Assembly (NCBI RefSeq): GCF_946480305.1 | Contig: NZ_CAMLJQ010000032.1 | Span: 1 to 49,706, forward strand | Source of the DNA: an uncultured Caldimonas sp. | Lineage (GTDB): Bacteria; Pseudomonadota; Gammaproteobacteria; Burkholderiales; Burkholderiaceae | Reading direction: 5' to 3' | DNA length: 49,706 bases | In this document: one piece after another, positions 44,501 through 49,706 of the stretch | Numbering within the stretch: position 1 is the first letter of the stretch | Layout: each line of letters begins with the position of its first letter | The notes under the pieces: generated by a model | Database searches by the model: none | What the model saw: only the letters and a program-made list of their open reading frames with translations | Told to the model about the DNA's origin: nothing | Position numbers and translations under genes: made by a program

Positions 44501-46043
44501 CAACGCGGTGAAGTTCACCGAGGCGGGACACGTGCTGCTGCGCGTGCTGCCGTCGACCGCCGCGCCCGCTTCGCCGGACGAGACCCGGCTGCGTTTCGAG
44601 GTCGTCGACACCGGCATCGGCCTCAGCGAAGAACAGCAGGCCCGCCTGTTCGAGGCCTTCACCCAGGCCGATGCCTCCACCACCCGGCGCTTCGGCGGCA
44701 CGGGCCTCGGCCTCGTGATCTGCCGCCGGCTGCTCGACCTGATGGGCGGCACCATCGGGGTGCGCTCGCGGGCCGGTGCCGGGTCGGTCTTCTGGTTCGA
44801 ACTGCCGTTGGGGCACCCCCCGGTGCCCGCCCCCGCACTGGCCCCCGTGCTGCCGGCAGCGCAACGCCGCTGGGTGCTGCTGGTGGACGACGACGAGGTC
44901 TCGCGCGCGGCCATGGTGCGCCTGCTCGTGGCACGCGGGCACGAAGTGGCCGAAGCGGGCACGGCGCGCGATGCCCGGGCGCACTGGCAGGCACGCCGGC
45001 CGCGCGGCCTGCAGCATGCTGCGGTTGTCGTCGACGCCGGGCTGCCCGACCGGGCCGGTCTGTCACTGGCCGCCGAACTCGCACGCGACGCGCCGGCACC
45101 GAGGTTGATCCTCACGTGCCGGCCGCACGAATACGACGCGCTGCGCAGCCAGGCCACGCCGCTGGCCGCCCACGCCTGCCTCACCAAGCCCGTGCTGCCG
45201 CTGCGCCTGTTGGGCACGCTCGACGACGAACCGGCTGCACCGGGCAGCGGCGCTCCATCCGTGCTGCCGCCCGTGCCCTCGTTGCGTGGCATGCGGGTGC
45301 TGCTGGCCGAAGACAACCCGCTCAACCGGGAGCTCGCCATCGAGCTGCTGCAACGGGCCGGCGTGCAGGTGAGCACCGTGAGCACCGGCTCGGAAGCGCT
45401 CGAGGCCGTGCAGCGCAGCACGTTCGACGCGGTGTTGATGGACGTGCAGATGCCCGGCATGGACGGCTTCGAGGCAACGCGCCGCATCCGCGCGCTCGGC
45501 GGCCATCTGGCCTTCCTGCCGATCATCGCGATGACGGCCCACGCCATGGCGGGCGACCGCGAACGCTCGCTGGCCGCCGGCATGGACGACCACCTCGCCA
45601 AGCCCATCGACACCGCGATGCTGTTGCGCACGCTGCAGCGCTGGGGGCAGAGCCACGCCGAAGCCCACCTGTCGACCTATCCGGTGCCGCTCGGCGAGCC
45701 GACCTTGCCCGCGGCACCGGCCGCCCGTGTGCTGGACGCCGAGGCCGGGCTGCAGACCTGCGGCGGCATGGACGCGATCTATCGCCGCGCGTTGAAGCGC
45801 TTTGCCGAGCTCTACGAGCACAGCCCCGTGCGGGCCGACGATCCGGTCGACACCCAGCAACGCGAAGCGCACAGCCTGAAGGGCGCGGCGGCCACCCTCG
45901 GCATGAGCGCGCTGAGCGAAGCCGCACGCCAGGCCGAGATGACCAGCCGCAGTGGACAGCCGCTGACGCCGGAGCACATCGACCGCCTGGCGCATGCCAT
46001 ACGCGAGGCGCGTGACGCGGCGCTGGCGCACCTGGCCCGGTAG
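41553..46043 (+). CDS. Hybrid histidine kinase with five PAS domains, two receivers and HPt
   Basis: A 1496-residue membrane sensor. Several N-terminal helices (about 45-190) form a membrane sensor part. Five PAS domains follow (roughly 203-336, 337-464, 465-590, 591-715, 716-850), each with WxYD/IWxxD-type starts and most with (I/V)HPDDR. The kinase has HEIRTPMNAVIGM (His867), NLLSNAVKFTE and GTGLGL. Receiver 1 has Asp1161, receiver 2 has Asp1297 in VLMDVQMPGMDG, and the C-terminal HPt has His1440 in HSLKGAAATLG. This is a complete phosphorelay in one chain (BarA-like plan). No response regulator gene is adjacent, so its output is unknown. I chose the ATG before SAPPSS. Confidence 0.9.
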   Translation: MSAPPSSPRLVSRSAWRMPWTALCDSRPLLPARRLAPVCANMAAAVALLALAGIPLAWLLPNSVWAAAAATATALAAFVLYRQASRMDAGSLAAGAVSALMAGGGIWMAATGTAAWLQPVLFLPMLLCVTLLFGARMAWPTMAACVVLAVGLEHTRAAGPGSLALGTALQFSLLALVLAVPTLLLRCLLIRDTARTGMSPNQLRELRDLTGRLELAAEAGDFGVWEYDVALRRFTVDSRMCTLYGEPGPARHVELDEVADRIHPDDRARVAERFRNALEHGHPYDVRFRILHRDGGVRWLRSVGKVERDASGQAVRIVGQDQDVTDDEQARVRLQEAVQRHDLAMRAVRGIVWEYDAATDRLLRDAEAISLLGLPREQRIRSLDEMADKVEPHARQECLRFIERLKTGPDVLFEQVLPFRHADGSLRHLRLHVLVERDEHGRLKRAIGMNIDVTQEIEAREQLRRLSETLRLATDAGHLGIWAFDFATRRISIDAMGRQLLGAGNAALDDLEAAMQFIHPDDRLLLKDTLLSLEGGTRRFEIRYRVGSQQAPRWLHSAGRVQFDEHGQPQRLLGVTWDVSADVAGQAAMRRINERLTIALSAVQASVWEYDAATSQLHWDERGTDLFGIDPNESLRAWERHLTPDTAQQTVDALRAHMKDPQCLTFEVEYTIRHPQRGLRHIRSVARNERDEKGQLVRTIGLDLDVTSQRQTAGRAEELASRLQLAISASRLGIWMLDLREGRSEWNDELYRIYGLDPQRVAPSVSAWEAMVHPDDRDRVLNAAMQTWTGQQSDVNEYRVVRPDGQVRYVRTILRNVRDAQGRVQRVVGATFDVTAEKQATEAIERARIAAEEANRLKSEFLANMSHEIRTPMNAVIGMTELALGGALPAREHQYIAKANAAARNLLGVLNDILDFSKIEAGRLEVERTEFSLHDALERVTDVVALHAAEKGLELVVDVDPALPARHVGDPTRLMQVLTNLLSNAVKFTEAGHVLLRVLPSTAAPASPDETRLRFEVVDTGIGLSEEQQARLFEAFTQADASTTRRFGGTGLGLVICRRLLDLMGGTIGVRSRAGAGSVFWFELPLGHPPVPAPALAPVLPAAQRRWVLLVDDDEVSRAAMVRLLVARGHEVAEAGTARDARAHWQARRPRGLQHAAVVVDAGLPDRAGLSLAAELARDAPAPRLILTCRPHEYDALRSQATPLAAHACLTKPVLPLRLLGTLDDEPAAPGSGAPSVLPPVPSLRGMRVLLAEDNPLNRELAIELLQRAGVQVSTVSTGSEALEAVQRSTFDAVLMDVQMPGMDGFEATRRIRALGGHLAFLPIIAMTAHAMAGDRERSLAAGMDDHLAKPIDTAMLLRTLQRWGQSHAEAHLSTYPVPLGEPTLPAAPAARVLDAEAGLQTCGGMDAIYRRALKRFAELYEHSPVRADDPVDTQQREAHSLKGAAATLGMSALSEAARQAEMTSRSGQPLTPEHIDRLAHAIREARDAALAHLAR

Positions 46044-46055
46044 GGCTCGGGTGCT

Positions 46056-46550
46056 TCAGGCGAGCGTCACATCCTCGACCGGCGCGCCGGTCAGCGTCAC
46101 CAACTGCTGCGGGCTCAACCGGAACACGCCGTTCGGGTGGCCGGCCGCCGCCCAGATCTCCTGGAAGCGGAACAGCTCGCGGTCGATCAGCAGCACCGGC
46201 GGCTGCGCATGGCCTATCGGCGAGACGCCGCCGATCGTAAAACCGGTGCGCAGCTTGACGAACTCCGCGTCGGCGCGGCCGAGCGGGCCGACCAGCGCGC
46301 CCACCTTCTTTTCGTCGACGCGCTTGTCGCCGGAGGTCACCACGAGCACCGCGGCCTCGTCGCTCTTGCGCCGGAACACGATGCTCTTGGCAATTTGCGC
46401 CACCGTGACGCCCAGCGCATCGGCGGCTTCCTGCGCGGTACGCGCGGCCACCTCCAGGTACACCGGCACGTGCGGGTGCCCGAGCTCGCGCAGCAGTTGC
46501 GTCACGCGCCGGAAGCCTTCCGGCCGCTGCAGCAGCACCTCTTCGCTCAT
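46056..46550 (-). CDS. YbaK/EbsC-type aminoacyl-tRNA deacylase
   Basis: A 164-residue protein of the YbaK/ProX editing family, which removes wrongly attached amino acids from tRNA. It has QIAKSIVFRRK, VVTSGDKRVDEKKV, TGFTIGGVSPIGH and the C-terminal FRLSPQQLVTLTG. The amino acid is not evident. Its ATG overlaps the stop of the HMG-CoA lyase gene by 4 bases, so it is co-translated with leucine-degradation genes. Confidence 0.9.
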   Translation of the reverse strand: MSEEVLLQRPEGFRRVTQLLRELGHPHVPVYLEVAARTAQEAADALGVTVAQIAKSIVFRRKSDEAAVLVVTSGDKRVDEKKVGALVGPLGRADAEFVKLRTGFTIGGVSPIGHAQPPVLLIDRELFRFQEIWAAAGHPNGVFRLSPQQLVTLTGAPVEDVTLA

Positions 46551-47458
46551 GCCGCACCTCCCCGCTTCGACAGCACCGCGTTCGCGACGCGCGACACCGG
46601 CTTGCGGCCCAGCACGTCGGAGATGAACTTGCCGGCATCGACCAGCTTGTCGAGGTCGATGCCGGTGTCGATGCCCAGACCGTGCAGCAGGAACACGACG
46701 TCTTCGGTAGCCACGTTGCCGGTTGCGCCCTTGGCATACGGGCAGCCGCCCAGCCCGGCGACGCTCGCGTCGAAGGTGTGCACGCCCATCTCCAGGCACG
46801 CATACACATTGCCGATGGCCTGGCCGTACGTGTCGTGGAAATGCCCGCTCACCTCGGCCAGCGGATAGTGCTTCAACGCACGCTCCATCGCGGCCTGCAC
46901 GCGCCTGGGCGTGCCCACGCCGATGGTGTCGGCGATGCCGGCGTGATCGACGCCGATGTCCTTCATCAGCCGCACCACGCGCTCGACCTCGTCGGCACTC
47001 ACCTCGCCCTGGTAGGGGCAGCCCAATGCGCACGACACCGCGCCGCGCACCTTGATGCCCCGCTCATGCGCGGCCTGCACGACCGGCCGAAAGCGCTCGA
47101 TCGACTCTTCGATCGAGCAATTGATGTTGCGCTGGCTGAAGGCTTCGCTCGCGGCGCCGAACACGACGATCTCGTCCGGCTGCGTCGGCAATGCGGCTTC
47201 GAAGCCCTTCATGTTGGGCGTCAGCACCGAGTAGCGCACGCCGGCTGCGCGCTGCACGCCGGCCATCACCTCGATGTTGTCGGCCATCTGCGGCACCCAC
47301 TTGGGGCTGACGAAACTGGTGACCTCGATCTCGCGCAGGCCCGCGGCCTGCAGGCGGTGCACCAGCTCGATCTTGTGCGCGGCGCTCACCGGCTGCTTCT
47401 CGTTCTGCAGGCCGTCGCGCGGCCCCACGTCCACCAGGGTGACACGATCAGGAATCAC
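46547..47458 (-). CDS. Hydroxymethylglutaryl-CoA lyase
   Basis: A 303-residue enzyme that splits HMG-CoA to acetoacetate and acetyl-CoA, the last step of leucine degradation. It has VDVGPRDGLQNE, SFVSPKWVPQMADN, SGHFHDTYGQAIGN and GGCPYAKGATGNVATED with the catalytic Cys. The start is GTG 47458, with GGAG 7 bases upstream, and the homology begins there. The adjacent biotin carboxylase subunit supports the leucine pathway. Confidence 0.95.
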   Translation of the reverse strand: MIPDRVTLVDVGPRDGLQNEKQPVSAAHKIELVHRLQAAGLREIEVTSFVSPKWVPQMADNIEVMAGVQRAAGVRYSVLTPNMKGFEAALPTQPDEIVVFGAASEAFSQRNINCSIEESIERFRPVVQAAHERGIKVRGAVSCALGCPYQGEVSADEVERVVRLMKDIGVDHAGIADTIGVGTPRRVQAAMERALKHYPLAEVSGHFHDTYGQAIGNVYACLEMGVHTFDASVAGLGGCPYAKGATGNVATEDVVFLLHGLGIDTGIDLDKLVDAGKFISDVLGRKPVSRVANAVLSKRGGAA

Positions 47459-47517
47459 TTTTGCACTCCACTCGGCAAGACTTGCGAACGCACATTCTGC
47501 AGGCTCGGCCCGCTGGT

Positions 47518-49506
47518 TCAACCGGCAGCCTTGAGCCGCAGCAGCTCGGCGCCCTCGCCCACCTGGTCGCCCACGCCGTAGAGCACTTCCTCGACGACGC
47601 CGTCGGTCGGCGCCGCGATGGTGTGCTCCATCTTCATCGCCTCCATCACCGCCAGCGCCTGCCCCTTGCGCACCGCATCGCCAACGCCTGCATGCAAGGC
47701 GATCAGCTTGCCCGGCATCGGCGCGGTGAGGCGGCCGGCATCGTGCGTCCCCTCCGCCGCATGCGCGATCGCATCGATCCACGCCAGTGCGGCCGAACCG
47801 TGCGGCGCGAACACCGAAAAACTCTCCCCGTGCCGGTACACGGTCAGCTCCCAGCGCTGCGTGCCGAGGCTCACGTCGAACCGCTCACCGCCGAGCGCCC
47901 GGCTGCGCAGCGCGTGCTGCGCGTCGCCGAGCACCAGCACGTGCGAACCGTCGTGCTGGTATTCGAGATACGCCACGTGGCGCTCGCCGCCCACGTCCAG
48001 CTCCATGCGCCGGCGTGCCACGCCGTGCAGACGCCAGCCGTCGCGACGCGACCAGGGGTCGGCCCCTTCCAGCGCCGACTCCTCCGCCAGCATGCGGGCC
48101 GCCACCCCCGCCACGGCGCACGGCAGGTCAAGGCCCGCGCCGCCGAACAACACCTCGCGCTCACGCTCGATCAGCGCCGTGTCGAGATCGGCCTGCGAGA
48201 ACGAGCGTGTGCCCACGACCCGGCGCAGGAACGCAACGTTGGTGTGCAGGCCGACGATGTGCGTCTGCGCCAGCGCCGCATCGAGCCGGGCCAGCGCCTG
48301 CTCGCGCGTGTCGCCATGCACGATGAGCTTGGCGATCATCGAGTCGTAGTACGGCGAGATCTCATCGCCTTCGCGCACGCCGGCATCCACCCGCACGTCA
48401 GCCACCTCGAATTCCGCCGCCTGCGGCGTGCGGAACACGCGCAACCGGCCGGTGGCGGGCAGGAACTGCGCCTCGGGGTTCTCTGCACAAAGGCGCGCCT
48501 CGATCGCGTGGCCGCGGATGCGCAGGTCCTGCTGCAGCGCCGGCAGCCGCTCGCCGGCCGCCACGCGCAACTGCCACTCCACCAGATCGTGCCCGGTGAT
48601 CGCTTCGGTCACCGGGTGCTCGACCTGCAGCCGCGTGTTCATCTCCATGAAGTAGAAGCGGCCATCCTGCTCGGCGATGAACTCCACGGTGCCGGCCCCC
48701 ACGTAGCCCACCGCGCGCGCCGCGGCGACCGCCGCTTCGCCCATCTCGCGGCGCCGTGCTTCGGTCATGCCCGGCGCGGGCGCTTCTTCGAGCACCTTCT
48801 GGTGCCGGCGCTGCACCGAGCAGTCGCGCTCGAACAGGTAGACGTAGTTGCCGAGCGTGTCGCCGAACACCTGGATCTCGATGTGGCGCGGCCGCGTGAC
48901 GTAGCGCTCGACCAGCACATGGTCGTCGCCGAAGCTTGCTGCCGCCTCGCGCTTGCACGATGCGAGTGCCGCCTCGAACTCCTCGGCGGCAGACACAGCC
49001 CGCATGCCCTTGCCGCCACCGCCGGCGCTGGCCTTGATCAGCACCGGGTAGCCGATGCGCGTCGCCTCGCCTTGCAGGAACGCCGGTTCCTGCCGGTCGC
49101 CGTGGTAGCCGGGGACCAGCGGCACGCCCGCCTTTTCCATCAGCGCTTTCGCGGCCGCCTTGCTGCCCATCGCCGCAATCGCGGAGGCCGGCGGGCCGAT
49201 GAAGGCAATGCCCGCATCGGCACACGCCTGCGCGAAGTCTTCGTTTTCGCTGAGGAAGCCGTAGCCAGGGTGGATGGCCTGCGCGCCAGTGGCGCGGGCG
49301 GCGTCGAGGATGCGCTGGTACTGCAGGTAGCTCTCGCGCGGGGCCGAGCCGCCGATGTGCACCGCCTCGTCGCAGGCGCGCACGTGCTTGGCGTTCGCAT
49401 CGGCGTCGGAGTAGACGGCGACCGTCTGGATGCCGAGCTTGCGCGCGGTCGCGGCCACCCGGCAGGCGATCTCACCGCGGTTGGCAATCAGGATCTTCTT
49501 AAACAT
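47518..49506 (-). CDS. Biotin subunit of an acyl-CoA carboxylase, likely methylcrotonyl-CoA
   Basis: A 662-residue protein: biotin carboxylase domain (about 1-450) with KILIANRGEIACRV, IHPGYGFLSEN, the ATP site KASAGGGGKGM, and EMNTRLQVEHPVTE; a linker domain; and a C-terminal biotin domain with EAMKMEH (Lys625). It carboxylates an acyl-CoA together with a separate beta subunit. HMG-CoA lyase next door points to 3-methylcrotonyl-CoA (leucine), though acetyl-/propionyl-CoA is possible. GGGAGA lies before the ATG. Its start region is duplicated upstream. Confidence 0.92.
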   Translation of the reverse strand: MFKKILIANRGEIACRVAATARKLGIQTVAVYSDADANAKHVRACDEAVHIGGSAPRESYLQYQRILDAARATGAQAIHPGYGFLSENEDFAQACADAGIAFIGPPASAIAAMGSKAAAKALMEKAGVPLVPGYHGDRQEPAFLQGEATRIGYPVLIKASAGGGGKGMRAVSAAEEFEAALASCKREAAASFGDDHVLVERYVTRPRHIEIQVFGDTLGNYVYLFERDCSVQRRHQKVLEEAPAPGMTEARRREMGEAAVAAARAVGYVGAGTVEFIAEQDGRFYFMEMNTRLQVEHPVTEAITGHDLVEWQLRVAAGERLPALQQDLRIRGHAIEARLCAENPEAQFLPATGRLRVFRTPQAAEFEVADVRVDAGVREGDEISPYYDSMIAKLIVHGDTREQALARLDAALAQTHIVGLHTNVAFLRRVVGTRSFSQADLDTALIEREREVLFGGAGLDLPCAVAGVAARMLAEESALEGADPWSRRDGWRLHGVARRRMELDVGGERHVAYLEYQHDGSHVLVLGDAQHALRSRALGGERFDVSLGTQRWELTVYRHGESFSVFAPHGSAALAWIDAIAHAAEGTHDAGRLTAPMPGKLIALHAGVGDAVRKGQALAVMEAMKMEHTIAAPTDGVVEEVLYGVGDQVGEGAELLRLKAAG

Positions 49507-49706
49507 GCTGGTCTCCCGCGGTGAGATCGCCTGCGCACGCTGCGCGTGCCATGCGTTCTGGCTTCGCCGCTGCGCCGGCTGAGGCCGGCTGGTCACCGCG
49601 GTTGGCGATCAAGATCTTCCTAAACATGCCGGTCTCCCGCGGTGAGTTCCTCTGCGCACGCTGCGCGTGCCATGCGTTCTGGCTTCGCCGCTGCGCCGGC
49701 TGAGGC
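49472..49706. repeat. 121-bp direct duplication over the carboxylase start
   Basis: 49472-49585 and 49593-49706 are nearly identical copies offset by 121 bp, with a handful of base differences and the second running to the window edge. Each copy includes the first ~12 codons of the carboxylase, its SD (GGGAGA) and about 75 bp upstream. It may continue beyond the window. Confidence 0.93.
49499..49627 (-). pseudogene. Duplicated start of the carboxylase: 42-codon upstream frame
   Basis: The upstream copy begins MFRKILIANRGD, the start of the carboxylase, then runs out of homology and stops after 42 codons. Its TAA lies inside the true start (ATGTTTAA), so the two frames overlap by 8 bases. It has its own SD, GGGAGA. 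It may be translated as a leader peptide or act as a decoy start. Confidence 0.65.

Noticed and set aside
41538..45017. 1159-codon open frame antisense to the hybrid kinase
   Set aside because: GC-rich codon bias leaves the opposite frame open; its product is His/Gln/Gly-rich with no family features, while the plus strand has clear PAS, kinase and receiver domains.
47461..49524. 687-codon open frame antisense to the carboxylase
   Set aside because: A shadow of the biotin carboxylase gene, which has all its motifs on the minus strand.

Overview
The window is about 50 kb of GC-rich bacterial chromosome with densely packed genes. The gene content and order (pgk-pyk-fba-purC-purEK-tsaC; dacC-dat-ybeD-lipB-lipA; hemB beside hemJ; a leucine-degradation block) and GC-rich stem-loop spacer repeats point to the Burkholderiales, near Rubrivivax, Leptothrix or Caldimonas. 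The genus is an inference. I see no rRNA, tRNA, CRISPR array, prophage or complete insertion sequence.

Layout. 1-331: end of an unknown gene, then a 269-bp palindromic MITE-like element. 329-5818: a sulfide-oxidation locus with a FisR-type sigma-54 activator, a Rieske protein, a type II sulfide:quinone oxidoreductase, a small membrane protein and a TDT-OmpW gene scar, followed by azlCD. 5933-10969: glycolytic pgk, pyk and fba, with a DUF481 outer-membrane protein between them. 11049-16877: purC, cnoX (reverse), purE, purK, tsaC and a GDSL-like lipoprotein. 16923-21840: SemiSWEET and dacB (reverse), then tsaB, a three-copy 60-bp repeat that is itself an open frame, rimI, a type 4 uracil-DNA glycosylase and DUF1853. 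21847-25612: an EamA exporter, a CorA-type transporter and hemB (reverse), an orphan transcription unit that looks like a small RNA, then hemJ. 25620-32667: VanZ, ferredoxin, hydrolase, dacC, dat, ybeD, a Sel1 protein (reverse), lipB and lipA. 32679-38089: AraC regulator and EamA exporter, a TlpA thioredoxin and DUF4197 gene reading apart from one shared ribosome-binding palindrome, a degenerate kinase-like protein, an esterase and a lipoprotein. 38201-41392: PTS EIIA-Man and HPr, a large lipoprotein, and olsB behind a PHO-box-like array. 41553-46043: a 1496-residue hybrid histidine kinase. 46056-49706: YbaK-type deacylase, HMG-CoA lyase and the biotin subunit of an acyl-CoA carboxylase, whose 5' end is duplicated.

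How genes cooperate. FisR would sense sulfane sulfur and switch on Rieske and SQR. tsaC and tsaB serve t6A tRNA modification. purE and purK act together in purine synthesis. dacB, dacC and dat concern peptidoglycan and D-amino acids. lipB and lipA make lipoate, and ybeD is commonly beside them. The carboxylase and HMG-CoA lyase belong to leucine degradation. olsB probably makes ornithine lipid under phosphate limitation.

The observations most worth following are the SD palindrome shared by two divergent genes (34803-34812), the four-unit 11-bp PHO-box-like array before olsB, the candidate small RNA with a CCUCC loop, the coding 60-bp repeat between tsaB and rimI, the TA-flanked element whose end forms a stop codon in two genes, the FisR-Rieske-SQR module, and the 121-bp start-region duplication of the carboxylase.
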